Shown here: piece after piece, positions 1 to 8,696 of the stretch
Position numbering within the stretch: the stretch's first letter is position 1
Layout of the letters: the number at the start of each line of letters is the position of its first letter
Source of the DNA: Streptosporangium sp. NBC_01756
GTDB lineage: Bacteria > Actinomycetota > Actinomycetes > Streptosporangiales > Streptosporangiaceae
Direction: 5' to 3'
DNA length: 64,000 bases
Assembly (NCBI RefSeq): GCF_035917975.1
Contig: NZ_CP109130.1
Span: forward strand, 1,922,001-1,986,000
Notes under the pieces: model-generated
Seen by the model: the letters and a program-made list of their open reading frames with translations, nothing else
Databases searched by the model: none
What the model was told of the DNA's origin: nothing
Translations under genes and position numbers: made by a program

Positions 1-2
1 TG

Positions 3-1133
3 CAGTGGGCAATTCAGGCATCCCACGCGAACTGGGCGCCAAGCCGGGGTGTGCCACGACGCCCCTTCCTTCTGACGGAAGAAGCGCGCGCGGCACCCTC
101 ATTCTATGAACTCGATTTCCTTCATGAGGGGACCCGTTACTCGTACGGCTTCGAGGTCGATGACGAAGTCGTGCAGAACGAGTGGTTGTTCTCCTTCCCC
201 CATGGCCGCCCTCGGCGCTTGTTCGAACGCACCGGACCGGGCGAGGACGGCTACGACTTCGGCAGAGCGCTCACCGGAGAGATGCGCCGTATCGCCACAC
301 TCACCCGGGGCAACGCCCTATATCTGTCTTCTGCGGCATCCAACAACCATCCGCTACTCGGCGTGCTCCACCACAAGCTCACCACATCCATCCAGTTCGC
401 CAGCCAGGACTTTCACGGCGAGCACATCCGACTGCTGGTGACCAGGCAACTACTCCAGAATCCTGCGACGGCGCCGGACATCAATGCGCTGCTCCGCCTC
501 GCGGATCTGGGTATCGAAAAGGCGGAAGTGGTCGAGAGCGAGATCCCCCCCGAGCTTGCGGAGCGACTGGAGCGGCTGCACCGGCTGATGGCGGGCGACG
601 AGAGCCTGCGAGTCATCCCCTCGAACGTCGACTACCTGAAAAGCAGGATCCAGCTTCGGCGAACGGGCAGCGACATCGCCCTGAGCATCGACGAGGAGAG
701 CGCCGGAACACGGGTGTGGCTCTCCATCGTCGGGCCGACTCTCGAGGCTCTGGCGGACGGCTCTGTCCTCGTGGTGGACGAGATCGACTCCAGCCTCCAC
801 CCGTTGCTCAGTTCCACGCTGCTGCGCATGTTCAAGGATCCGGACATCAACCGGCGGGGAGCACAACTGTTGTTCGCCTCACATGACACCACTTTGCTCG
901 GGACCATGCTCTCCGAGGAACTGCTGTCACGTGACGAGGTCTGGTTCACTCAGAAAGACGCAGACGGTGCCACGACGCTGTTTCCGCTTGCCGAATTCCA
1001 CCCACGACGTGATGAGAACGTAGAGCGGGGATACCTCCAGGGGCGGTATGGTGCCGTTCCCTACCTCGATTTCGAGATGGTTCGAAAAATATTCCAAGAG
1101 AGGCAAGCCGCCCTGGATGAAGAGACGGCGTAG
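3..1133 (+). CDS. RloA-like AAA/ABC-type ATPase, 5' end cut by window
   Basis: The frame is open from base 3, so the true start lies upstream; 376 residues are visible. The C-terminal half of an ABC-type ATPase can be read: an ESAGTR signature-like stretch (bases ~698-715), a Walker B followed by the catalytic Glu (VLVVDEIDSSLHP, ~763-801), and an H-loop (FASHDTT, ~874-894). The Walker A must be off the window. The RloB gene overlaps its end by 17 bp, which is the usual partner arrangement for RloA-type AAA ATPases. The role is inferred from family knowledge: an NTP-dependent sensor or regulator working with the TOPRIM-like RloB in phage defence, comparable in architecture to AriA/AriB of PARIS. 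Family is fairly sure; activity is not shown. Confidence 0.8.
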   Translation, partial: QWAIQASHANWAPSRGVPRRPFLLTEEARAAPSFYELDFLHEGTRYSYGFEVDDEVVQNEWLFSFPHGRPRRLFERTGPGEDGYDFGRALTGEMRRIATLTRGNALYLSSAASNNHPLLGVLHHKLTTSIQFASQDFHGEHIRLLVTRQLLQNPATAPDINALLRLADLGIEKAEVVESEIPPELAERLERLHRLMAGDESLRVIPSNVDYLKSRIQLRRTGSDIALSIDEESAGTRVWLSIVGPTLEALADGSVLVVDEIDSSLHPLLSSTLLRMFKDPDINRRGAQLLFASHDTTLLGTMLSEELLSRDEVWFTQKDADGATTLFPLAEFHPRRDENVERGYLQGRYGAVPYLDFEMVRKIFQERQAALDEETA

Positions 1134-1776
1134 CCCCCAAGGCCTGGAAAGAACGTCATCCAGAAGGGAGCCGAAGAAGCGTATTCTCGTGATGAGCGAA
1201 GGCACCGTCACCGAGGTGCAGTACTTTTCCGGAATCAAGAATCATTTTCGCGCCCTCCCTGTGGAGATCGGAACCTGCGACATCGACGGATGCGGTAGGG
1301 ACCCCCTGGGAGTCGTGCGCGAGGCGGAGAAACGCCGGGACGCCGCCCACCGGAAAGCACAACGCCAGGGGGACGCCTATCTCGCCTACGACGAGGTCTG
1401 GGCGGTGGTCGACGTGGACGAGCACACTTCGCTTGAAGCCGCGATCAGAAGAGCCCGCGAATCCGGAATCCGTCTCGCGATCTCCACTCCATGTTTTGAG
1501 ATCTGGCTGCTGTGGCACTTCCAGGAATGCTCGGCCGCGCTCACTTCCGCGCTCGTCCAGAACAAGATCCACAGATACGTTCCCGGTTACGAGAAGCACC
1601 TGCCGGAAGACTTTCCCTACGGGAAGCATGGGACGGCCCGGCGACGGGCCCGGACAGCCGACCCCCACCATGACTCACCTAATCGGAGAGGCCTCAACCC
1701 GTCGACGAACGCCTGGTTGACGATCGATGCCATCGCGGCGTCAGGACAGAGAGATGCGGAGAGCAGCCGGGGGTGA
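1117..1776 (+). CDS. rloB: RloB family protein (TOPRIM-like putative nuclease)
   Basis: 219 aa. Start chosen at ATG 1117, which overlaps the upstream ATPase by 17 bp, has a purine-rich AAGAGAGG ahead of it, and gives the ~200-aa family length. A longer reading from 1048 would only add ATPase-overlapping residues. Family hallmarks are visible: a basic N-terminus then ILVMSEGTVTEVQYF (acidic residue E28 of a TOPRIM-like strand), VVDVDEH (acidic DxD pair), and TPCFEIWLLWHF, the conserved RloB signature. It is probably the effector of a two-gene RloAB defence pair. The last ~45 residues look low-complexity and may not be structured. A 13-bp stem hairpin follows 22 bp after the stop. Confidence 0.82.
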   Translation: MKRRRSPQGLERTSSRREPKKRILVMSEGTVTEVQYFSGIKNHFRALPVEIGTCDIDGCGRDPLGVVREAEKRRDAAHRKAQRQGDAYLAYDEVWAVVDVDEHTSLEAAIRRARESGIRLAISTPCFEIWLLWHFQECSAALTSALVQNKIHRYVPGYEKHLPEDFPYGKHGTARRRARTADPHHDSPNRRGLNPSTNAWLTIDAIAASGQRDAESSRG

Positions 1777-1797
1777 GGTTATTCCATCGCCCGGCCC

Positions 1798-1836
1798 GCC
1801 ATCGCCTCACAACAGCACGGCGGGTGAGGCGATGGC
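1798..1836 (+). terminator. Hairpin after rloB
   Basis: Perfect 13-bp inverted repeat (GCCATCGCCTCAC at 1798-1810, GTGAGGCGATGGC at 1824-1836) with a 13-nt loop, 22 bp after the rloB stop. No U-tract follows. It lies between converging genes (rloB on plus, the PucR-type regulator on minus), so it could serve either strand. The rest of 1777-2009 shows no gene I can support. Confidence 0.6.
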
Positions 1837-2009
1837 AGGCTCATTCCAGCCGGACCTGTTCCCCAAGGCCGATGGAAAAGGCATCGAAACGGCCCTCGGG
1901 CCTGCACGCACCCGCCGGGGCGGTGCCCGGCCGTCCCGCCGAATGACCGGGCAGCGGAAAAGGCGGCCCCAGCCCGGGCCGATCGTCAGACGATCCACCG
2001 GGCGGATGA

Positions 2010-3050
2010 TCAGGACAGCGGGTGGGCGGGCCAGTCCAGCAGCCGGGCGCCCAACACCGCGGTCTCCAGGGTGAACCGCTGGGTGGGGTCGTCGGGTGAG
2101 AATCCGGTGAGGCGGCGGATCCGCTCCAGCCGGTAGGTCACCGCCCGGGTGCTGACGCCGAGCCTGCGCGCGGCGGCGGTCTGGTTGCCCTGGGAGGCGA
2201 AGACGGCCTCCAGCGTGCCGAGCAGCGACTCCGGTCCGCCCCGGGTCTCCAGCAACGGGCTGAGCACGGTCGTCACCAGATCCTCGATCGCCGCCCGGTC
2301 CCGCAGGAGCACCGGGAAGACCAGCAGGTCGGCGGCCCTGAGCACGGAGGCCCGCAGACCCAGCCGGTCACCGAGCTCGATGGCGCCGGCGGCCTCCCGG
2401 TAGGAGGTGACCACCCCACCGGGCCCCCGGTGGGGCCGCCCCAGCCCGACCCGCCAGCCGGGCGCGAACAGCTGCCTCACGTGGTGGGTGAACTCCCCCG
2501 TCGCGACGGTGAGGCTGCCCGGCACGACGCACACCAGCCCGCCGTCGCGGACCGCGACCAGCACGTTGTGCGAGCCGAACCGGGAGACCATCGCCTCCTC
2601 GATCCGCCGGGCCGTCGTGTCGCCGTCGCCCGGCGGGCCCGAGGGGCGGGCGACCGCGACCACGTAGGCCTCGGCCAGCCGGAGGCCGAAGTGCTCGGCC
2701 CGTTCGGCGAGCCGGTCGGCCCGGCCCTGGAGCAGGTCGTCGACGAACTCCCGGCGCGCGGTCTCCTCCTGGCGCAGGGCCAGCCGCTGGGCGTTCTCGT
2801 AGCCCTCCATCAGGGCCGAGACCGTCCGTCTGAGCGCGGGGAGCGGGACCGGGACCACGGATTCGGCCATGAGCAGGGCGGCCTCGACGAGGGCGCGCAG
2901 CGGCACGCCCGACTCGGCGGCCCGGGTGCCGGCGGCACGGTAGTCGTCCAGCGCGTCACGGTCGGGCAGCCACCCGGTCGCGGCGGCGGCCTTCAGCACA
3001 CGGAGGTGCCCGCCGAGCAGGTCGGCGGGCACCCCCGGGACCTCGTCCAT
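2010..3050 (-). CDS. PucR/CdaR-type transcriptional regulator
   Basis: 346 aa. The C-terminal ~60 residues form the HTH_30 domain typical of PucR/CdaR regulators (GNQTAAARRLGVSTRAVTYR followed by LERIRRLTG). The middle contains a GGDEF-like degenerate sensor segment (VGLGRPHRGPGGVVTSYREA). The N-terminal ~150 residues are helical. Its ATG overlaps the stop of the ABC permease as TGATG, so the three minus-strand genes (ATPase, permease, regulator) are probably one transcript and this protein probably controls the exporter. Ligand unknown. Confidence 0.85.
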   Translation of the reverse strand: MDEVPGVPADLLGGHLRVLKAAAATGWLPDRDALDDYRAAGTRAAESGVPLRALVEAALLMAESVVPVPLPALRRTVSALMEGYENAQRLALRQEETARREFVDDLLQGRADRLAERAEHFGLRLAEAYVVAVARPSGPPGDGDTTARRIEEAMVSRFGSHNVLVAVRDGGLVCVVPGSLTVATGEFTHHVRQLFAPGWRVGLGRPHRGPGGVVTSYREAAGAIELGDRLGLRASVLRAADLLVFPVLLRDRAAIEDLVTTVLSPLLETRGGPESLLGTLEAVFASQGNQTAAARRLGVSTRAVTYRLERIRRLTGFSPDDPTQRFTLETAVLGARLLDWPAHPLS

Positions 3051-3850
3051 CAGACTCCTACGTCACGCCGATCGAAGGCGAGGATCGCGGTCAGCAGCAG
3101 CACCACCGTCGCTCCCGCGAGAACCAGGTAATCCCCGGTGGGGAAGCCCTGGTGGAGAGGCTTGCCATCGAGGTAGTAGTGGAACGGCGAGACCCACCGG
3201 AGCCAGGCGATCGCGTCCACGTTCCGGCCCAGGGTCTCGATGACGTAGCCGCCCACCGCGGCCACCCCCACCACGGCCATGGCGATGTTCCTGCGCCCCG
3301 CCGCGGCGCCCACCGTGAGGGCCAGCGTGCCGAAGAACAGACCGAGCAGGAGGATCCCGGTGTGACCGGCGAGGATCCGGTCGGACGCCACGTTCAGCCC
3401 GACGGCGGCCGTCAGCGCCCACACCACGAGGAACGTCACCACCGCCAGGCCCAGCAGGCCCAGAGCGAGGGCGGCGAAGCGCTCGAAGACCAGCCGCCTG
3501 CGGTCGATCGGCAGCGTGAGGGTCAGTTCCAGCGTGCCGGACTCCTCCGGCTGCGCGAGGGCCCGGTTGCCGAGGATCGCGGCGCAGACGACGAACAGCA
3601 TCGGCCCGAACAGCTGGTAGACCACGCTGTGCAGATAGCCCACCCCGCTGGTGAAGTCCTCCATGCCTCCCATCAGGTCGCGCATGGCGCCGGGGAACTT
3701 GGCCAGCGCGGCCTGGCCGTACACCTCGGGGTTCCTGGTCATGCTGGGATAGAACGACAGGTACATCCCGCAGAACGCGGTGATGCCGACGGCCCAGCCC
3801 ACCAGCGCCCTCCGGTAGTCCCGCAGGCTCTTAGACACCAGTACGGGCAT
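3050..3850 (-). CDS. ABC-2 type exporter permease
   Basis: 266 aa starting MPVLVSKSLRDYRR; this ATG (3850) overlaps the end of the ATPase gene by 20 bp. Longer in-frame readings lie wholly inside the ATPase gene. About six hydrophobic segments are visible: residues ~17-35, ~78-100, ~120-145, ~160-180, ~190-205 and near the C-terminus. The loop QPEESGTLELTLTLPIDRRR is characteristic of ABC-2 permeases of the NatB/YhgE-like bacitracin or antibiotic-export class. It pairs with the ATPase encoded just upstream and overlaps the PucR-type regulator by one base. Substrate cannot be told from sequence. Confidence 0.85.
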   Translation of the reverse strand: MPVLVSKSLRDYRRALVGWAVGITAFCGMYLSFYPSMTRNPEVYGQAALAKFPGAMRDLMGGMEDFTSGVGYLHSVVYQLFGPMLFVVCAAILGNRALAQPEESGTLELTLTLPIDRRRLVFERFAALALGLLGLAVVTFLVVWALTAAVGLNVASDRILAGHTGILLLGLFFGTLALTVGAAAGRRNIAMAVVGVAAVGGYVIETLGRNVDAIAWLRWVSPFHYYLDGKPLHQGFPTGDYLVLAGATVVLLLTAILAFDRRDVGV

Positions 3851-4739
3851 GGCGCTCCCCCTCCTCGCTGTAGTAGGTGAGGAAGATCTCCTCAAGATCG
3901 GGATCGGCGCTGACCATGTGCACCACCGTGAACCGCGCCGCCGCCTTCACCAGCGCGTCGGGACGGCCGTCGATCGTACAGCGGACGCTCGCGCCCTCCA
4001 CCCGCAGGTCCCGCACGCCCGGGAGGTTCTCGAACGCCTCGCGGGGCACCGGCGCGTCGAAGTGGAACTCCACCAGCCGCACCGCCTTCTCCCGCAGCGC
4101 GGCGATGTCCTCCACCGCCACCAGCCGTCCGGCGCGGACGATCCCCACCCGGTCGGAGACGTCCTCCACCTCGGCGAGCACGTGTGAGGACATCAGCACG
4201 GTCCGGCCCGAGGCGCGGACCTCCCGGACCATCGCCAGGAACTCCTGCTGCACCAGCGGGTCCAGACCGCTGGTCGGCTCGTCCAGGATCAGGAACTCCG
4301 GCTCGTGCATGAAGGCCTGGATCAGGCCCACCTTCTGCTTGTTGCCCTTGGAGAGCTTGCCCATGGGCACCGACAGGTCGGCTTCCAGCCGTTCGGCCAG
4401 CCTGGTGATCCGCTCCCTGGGCACGCCGCCGCGCATCCCGCCCAGGAAGGTGAGATAGTCCTTCGCCTTCTCCCTGCCCTCCAGGGTCAGCTCCCCGGGC
4501 AGGTAGCCGATCCGGCTGCGCACCCTCGCGTCGCGCGGGTCGACGCCGAGCACGGTCACCCGGCCGGCGGTCGGCCTGATCACGTCGAGGAGCAACCTGA
4601 TCGTGGTCGTCTTCCCCGCACCGTTCGGGCCGAGGTACCCGAACACCTCTCCGGGATGGATCACAAGGTTGAGATCCTCGAGTCCCCGGCGCCTACCGTA
4701 GAACTTGGTAAGCCCCTCGGTCTCCACTACCGCTGTCAT
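3831..4739 (-). CDS. ABC transporter ATP-binding protein (CcmA/DrrA type)
   Basis: 302 aa, a single nucleotide-binding domain. Walker A GPNGAGKTTT (residues ~38-47), signature LSKGNKQKVGLIQAF, Walker B EFLILDEPTSGLDP, switch His in LMSSHVLAEVEDV. The C-terminal ~80 residues form the extra domain common to DrrA/CcmA-like exporters. First gene of a three-gene minus-strand operon with the ABC-2 permease (20-bp overlap) and a PucR-type regulator, which suggests efflux of a small toxic molecule or antibiotic. Upstream is a 263-bp spacer. Confidence 0.9.
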   Translation of the reverse strand: MTAVVETEGLTKFYGRRRGLEDLNLVIHPGEVFGYLGPNGAGKTTTIRLLLDVIRPTAGRVTVLGVDPRDARVRSRIGYLPGELTLEGREKAKDYLTFLGGMRGGVPRERITRLAERLEADLSVPMGKLSKGNKQKVGLIQAFMHEPEFLILDEPTSGLDPLVQQEFLAMVREVRASGRTVLMSSHVLAEVEDVSDRVGIVRAGRLVAVEDIAALREKAVRLVEFHFDAPVPREAFENLPGVRDLRVEGASVRCTIDGRPDALVKAAARFTVVHMVSADPDLEEIFLTYYSEEGERHARTGV

Positions 4740-5002
4740 GCCGTCGATGGTGCCCGCCCGTGCCTGCCCCGGCCATTACCGGAGTCGGACAGTTGGCCGC
4801 CCGTTCGTTGCCCGTATCCGGAACCACCGCCCGATCTCCGGCCGCACGGCGCCGCCGCACGGCCCGCACGACCGGGTGGCCCGGCCGTACGCGGCCGTGG
4901 TACGCGGTATGACCCGCCGCGCGGCCGTGCACGGCCGTACGGGCTACGCGGCCCGCCGTACGCACCGCCGCATGCGGTACGGCACCGCGACGTGGCCGGG
5001 GG
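4740..5002. other. Spacer rich in CGTACGG-type palindromes
   Basis: 263 bp between the ABC ATPase start and the FAD monooxygenase stop. From ~4855 to ~5000 it is dominated by repeats of CGTACGG/CCGTACG and CGGCCGTACG on both strands, which could fold into several hairpins. The stretch 4740-4850 should hold the promoter of the ABC operon, but no clear -10/-35 pair is visible. I see no gene. Confidence 0.5.
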
Positions 5003-6304
5003 TCAGCCCCGCACGGCCCGCCACACCACAGCCGGCCGCATCAGCGCCGAGGGCGGGTCGAGCAGGCCGCTCACCCGGCTGAAGGCGACCGCGACCCGCG
5101 GATCGCGCGCGGCGACCCGCTGCAGCCTGCGGATGTAGGCGTTGAGCACCCGGACCTGCAGGGGCCGCGCCCCCTCGGCCTCGCGCAGGGCCAGGTCGGC
5201 ACCGGTGGAGAGTTGCCAGGCGGGGTCCAGGGCCCTGGCGACCGCCGCGAAGTAACGGTGGGCGAGGTCACGGGTGCCCTCACGCAGGCAGTCACGGAGT
5301 GCGAGCGCGTCCAGCGCGCCGACCGACATGCCCTGGCCGTAGATCGGGTTGAAGTTGCAGATCGCGTCCCCGGTGACGAGCAGTCCCTCGGGGAAGCGGC
5401 TCAGCCGTTCGTACCGGCGGCGCACGCTGGTCGGGATCCTGGCCGTGCCGATCTCGCCGAGGGGTTCGGCCGCGCGGACCGCGGCGGCCACGTCGGCGGG
5501 TGCCACTTCGTCGATCCAGCCGAAGAACCCCTCCGGATCGGTCGGCGGGCGCACCCCCGCGCTGCCGCCCAGCGTCACCAGCCAGCGGTCGCCCTCCACC
5601 GCGCAGAGCGCGGCCCCCTTGGGCTGACCCCGGTAGGTGCCCACGAGGACCATGCGATCCTCCCCCAGGGTGCCCTCGGCGAGCCTGAGATACCAGGTGG
5701 CATAGGCCACCTCGACCTTGACGGTCTCCTCCTCCGGCCGGTCGAGCCCCATGGACTCCAGCCAGGCGAGGGTCCGGCCGCCCCGGCCCATCGCGTCGAC
5801 GACGAGGTCGGCGGGCAGCTCCCGCTCACCGTCCTCGTCGGCGATCCGCGCTCCGGTGACCGCGCCCTCCCCGGTCAGGATCCCGGTGACCTGGCTGCGG
5901 TCCGCCGTCACCAGGCCCGGCAGGTCGCGCACCCTGCGCAGGACATGACTCTCCAGGAACGGCCGGGTCGCCGACACCCCCTTCTCGCCGGTCGGCATCC
6001 GCGCGAACTCGTGACCCCCCATGATCATCCGAAGCTGCACGATCATCTCGTACGGCATGGCGCCCCCGGCGACCAGTTCCCCGGTGAGGCCGGGGAACAG
6101 CTCCTCCAGGATCTGCAGGCCGCGCGGGAGCAGGGCGTGCGCGTGGAAACCCTGCGGCACCCCCTTGCGGGGGAGGCCCACTCCCAGCGCGTCGCGTTCG
6201 ACGAGGGTCACCCGGCCGTAGAAGTCCGTCAGCACTCGGGCGGCGAGCAGGCCGCTGATCCCGGCCCCGAGGACGATCGCGTGCTCTCCGACTTTACGGA
6301 TCAT
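5003..6304 (-). CDS. FAD-dependent oxidoreductase/monooxygenase
   Basis: 433 aa from ATG 6304 (MIRKVGEHAIVLGAGISG). The 12 residues before it in a longer reading are not family-like. The N-terminal Rossmann GAGISG (residues ~13-18) binds FAD; LVVDAMGRGGRT and LLVTGDAICNFNPIYGQGMS are the central and C-terminal FAD contacts of the PHBH-like fold (GD motif). It resembles the 2-polyprenyl-6-methoxyphenol hydroxylase-like group common in actinomycete secondary metabolism. The substrate is unknown and no biosynthetic cluster surrounds it. It is divergent from the patatin gene across a 121-bp promoter region. Confidence 0.85.
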   Translation of the reverse strand: MIRKVGEHAIVLGAGISGLLAARVLTDFYGRVTLVERDALGVGLPRKGVPQGFHAHALLPRGLQILEELFPGLTGELVAGGAMPYEMIVQLRMIMGGHEFARMPTGEKGVSATRPFLESHVLRRVRDLPGLVTADRSQVTGILTGEGAVTGARIADEDGERELPADLVVDAMGRGGRTLAWLESMGLDRPEEETVKVEVAYATWYLRLAEGTLGEDRMVLVGTYRGQPKGAALCAVEGDRWLVTLGGSAGVRPPTDPEGFFGWIDEVAPADVAAAVRAAEPLGEIGTARIPTSVRRRYERLSRFPEGLLVTGDAICNFNPIYGQGMSVGALDALALRDCLREGTRDLAHRYFAAVARALDPAWQLSTGADLALREAEGARPLQVRVLNAYIRRLQRVAARDPRVAVAFSRVSGLLDPPSALMRPAVVWRAVRG

Positions 6305-6425
6305 TCGGGCCTCCACGGCGGCGGGGATGGTGCCTTGCAATCTGCCGCAAAGAACGAGAAAGATCGAGACTTGACGATCTCCACGATGTGGGGTCGGCCG
6401 GGCAGACCGGGTCTATCGTGAAGTC

Positions 6426-7259
6426 ATGAACGTGGATACGGCCTTCGTGCTCGGCGGTGGGGGGGTGCTCGGCGCGCACGAGGTGGGCATGCTGCGCGCG
6501 CTGGACGAGGCGGGCATCAAACCGGACGTGATCGTCGGTACGTCCGTGGGCGCGCTGAACGGCGTCATGCTCGCGGCCGCCCCCGGTGACGCGGTCGCCG
6601 CCCTGACCGAACTGTGGAGCTCCGACGTGGTCCGCACGGCCTTCGGCGGGTCGTGGATGACCCGGCTGTCCACCCTCGCCAAGAGCGGCACCCACCTGCA
6701 CTCCCCCGGCCCGCTGCGCGACCTGCTGACCGGGATGCTCCCGGTCTCCCGCATCGAGGACCTGGCCGTGCCGTTCCAGTGCGTGGCCGCCTCCGTCGAG
6801 CGCGCGACCGCCCACTGGTTCACCGAAGGCCCCCTCGTCGACGCGGTCCTCGCCTCCTGCGCCGTCCCCGGGCTGCTGCCCCCCATCCGCATCGGCGACG
6901 ACCACTTCCTCGACGGCGGCCTGGTCCACAGCATCCCGGTCGGCCGCGCCGTGGCCCTCGGCGCCCGCCGCGTCTATGTCCTGCACGTCGGCCGGATCGA
7001 ACGGCCCCTGGTCGCCCCGCGCCGCCCGTGGGAGGTCGGCCTGATCGCCTTCGAGATCGCCCGCCGTCACCGTTTCGCCGAGGAGATGGCCACGCTGCCC
7101 GCCGACATCGAGGTCCACGTCATGCCCACCGGCGGCGAGACCCGTCCCGGAGTGGATCTCTCCCAACTGCGTTACCGGGATTCATCGCGTATATCTGGAT
7201 ATATAGAGCGTGCCTATCAGGCTTCGTCCCACTACCTGGCCCAGCATTCGCCCGGCTGA
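6426..7259 (+). CDS. Patatin-like phospholipase
   Basis: 277 aa, the usual length of the RssA/YchK-type patatins. Oxyanion loop LGGGGVLGAHE (residues ~9-19), nucleophile elbow GTSVG with Ser40, and the catalytic Asp in FLDGGLVHSIP (Asp163) are intact, so it should be an active lipid acyl hydrolase. No signal peptide, so probably cytosolic or membrane-peripheral. A PlsC-type acyltransferase follows 180 bp downstream on the same strand; together they suggest phospholipid remodelling, an inference from proximity only. Confidence 0.88.
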   Translation: MNVDTAFVLGGGGVLGAHEVGMLRALDEAGIKPDVIVGTSVGALNGVMLAAAPGDAVAALTELWSSDVVRTAFGGSWMTRLSTLAKSGTHLHSPGPLRDLLTGMLPVSRIEDLAVPFQCVAASVERATAHWFTEGPLVDAVLASCAVPGLLPPIRIGDDHFLDGGLVHSIPVGRAVALGARRVYVLHVGRIERPLVAPRRPWEVGLIAFEIARRHRFAEEMATLPADIEVHVMPTGGETRPGVDLSQLRYRDSSRISGYIERAYQASSHYLAQHSPG

Positions 7260-7438
7260 GCCAGTCCGACCGGAGACCGGGCCGCCACCGGGACCTGCCG
7301 AGCCGTCAGGTCCGCCGGGCCGTCAGGGCGTACACCGCTCGCCGGCCCACCCAAGCTCCGCCGGGCCGTACGGCGCAGGCAGACCTCACCGGGTCCGCCG
7401 GCCGGGCCTGCCGGGCAACGTCCAGGAAGGAGAGGCCC

Positions 7439-8473
7439 GTGCTCCCTCCACGTTTCCTGCGCCGCCTGATCCTCGCACCGCTCGTCATCGTGCTCGCCGT
7501 GGCCGTGGTGATCACACTCCCCGTCTGGCTGCTGGTGGTGGCCGCGGCCTCCCTGCGGCTGCCGCCCCCGCAGCGGCGCGGCACCCGGCTGGTCTGGTTC
7601 GCGGTGGCGTGGCTGACGCTGGAGACGATGGCGCTGGTCGCCTGCTTCGGCATCTGGGTGACCTCCGGATTCGGCGGGCGGCTCAGCCGGGACGAGTACG
7701 AGGAGCGGCAGTACGCCCTCATCCGGTGGTTCCTCGCCAAGGTGTACGCGGCGGCCGAACGGATCTTCGGCCTGCGCGTCGAGGTCGACGGTCCGCCGCC
7801 GGTCCCGGACGAGCTCGCCCGGCGCCTGGCCCGTCCGGTCATCGTCCTGTCCCGCCACGCGGGACCGGGCGACTCCGTCCTGCTGGTCCACCATCTCCTC
7901 AGCGTGTACGGCAGGCGCCCCAGGATCGTGATGAAGGCGGCCCTGCAGCTCGACCCCTCCCTGGACGTGCTGACCAACCGGCTGCCCAACGCCTTCGTCC
8001 CCCGCAACGTCGATACGAGGGGCATCATCGCCGAGATCCGCCGGCTGGCCTCCGACATGGACGCCGACGACGCTCTGGTGATCTTCCCCGAGGGGGGCAA
8101 CTTCACTCCCCGGCGGCAGGCGCGGGCCATCCGCCGGCTGGAGCGCAAGGGCCTGGCCAAGGAGGCCGCCCGCGCCCGCCGGCTGAACCATCTGCTCGCC
8201 CCCCACCCCGGCGGGGCCGTCGCCGCCATCGACGCCTGCCCCGCCGCCGACGTGGTCTTCGTCGCCCACACCGGCCTGGACGACCTGGTGACCCTCGGCG
8301 ACCTCTGGCGCAAGCTGCCCGTACGCGCCGAGGTCAGGGCCACCTGGTGGCGGGTCGACGCGGCCGACGTGCCCCGCGACGAGGAGGGCCGGATCCGCTG
8401 GCTCTACGACCACTGGGAGCGGATCGACGCCTGGATCACCGAGAACCACCGCACCCCGGCCACCGAAGCCTGA
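7439..8473 (+). CDS. PlsC-type 1-acyl-glycerol-3-phosphate acyltransferase family protein
   Basis: 344 aa. GTG 7439 chosen because a strong GGAAGGAGAG ribosome binding site sits just ahead and the protein then begins with a membrane segment; the frame is open further upstream but only as a shadow of the patatin gene. Two N-terminal hydrophobic segments (residues ~10-40 and ~55-75) are followed by the acyltransferase domain: SRHAGPGDS (HX4D, catalytic His/Asp), PRNVDTRG, and FPEGGNFTP (glycerol-phosphate-binding EG motif). Probably esterifies a lysophospholipid or related acceptor at the inner membrane. The stop codon lies inside the first copy of a 70-bp tandem repeat. Confidence 0.85.
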   Translation: MLPPRFLRRLILAPLVIVLAVAVVITLPVWLLVVAAASLRLPPPQRRGTRLVWFAVAWLTLETMALVACFGIWVTSGFGGRLSRDEYEERQYALIRWFLAKVYAAAERIFGLRVEVDGPPPVPDELARRLARPVIVLSRHAGPGDSVLLVHHLLSVYGRRPRIVMKAALQLDPSLDVLTNRLPNAFVPRNVDTRGIIAEIRRLASDMDADDALVIFPEGGNFTPRRQARAIRRLERKGLAKEAARARRLNHLLAPHPGGAVAAIDACPAADVVFVAHTGLDDLVTLGDLWRKLPVRAEVRATWWRVDAADVPRDEEGRIRWLYDHWERIDAWITENHRTPATEA

Positions 8474-8630
8474 GAGCCGTCTCCCCGCCGGCAGCACGTC
8501 GTGCCGTCCCATGCCACTCCGACCACCGGCCGCTGAAACCTGCGAGCCGCCTCCCCGCCAGCAGCACGCCGTGCCGTCCGACCCCACTCCGACCACCGGC
8601 CGGCGAAGCCTGCGAACCGTCTCCCCTACC
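8465..8630. repeat. 70-bp tandem repeat, ~2.3 copies
   Basis: Copies begin at 8465, 8535 and 8605 (period exactly 70 bp), each starting GAA-(G/A)-CCTG and containing CCGACCACCGGCCG near the end; about 85-90% identical by eye. The first copy includes the last codons and stop of the plsC-like gene. The spacer 8474-8696 holds nothing else recognisable. Confidence 0.8.
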
Positions 8631-8696
8631 GGGGCCGCGAGCGGCCGGAACCGCCTGGGCCGCCGGGAACGGCCGCAGCCCCGTGCCCCGGCCGCC

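Noticed and set aside
6614..7438. N-terminal extension of the PlsC-type protein
   Set aside because: It is a shadow of the patatin gene; a strong ribosome site and membrane start define GTG 7439.
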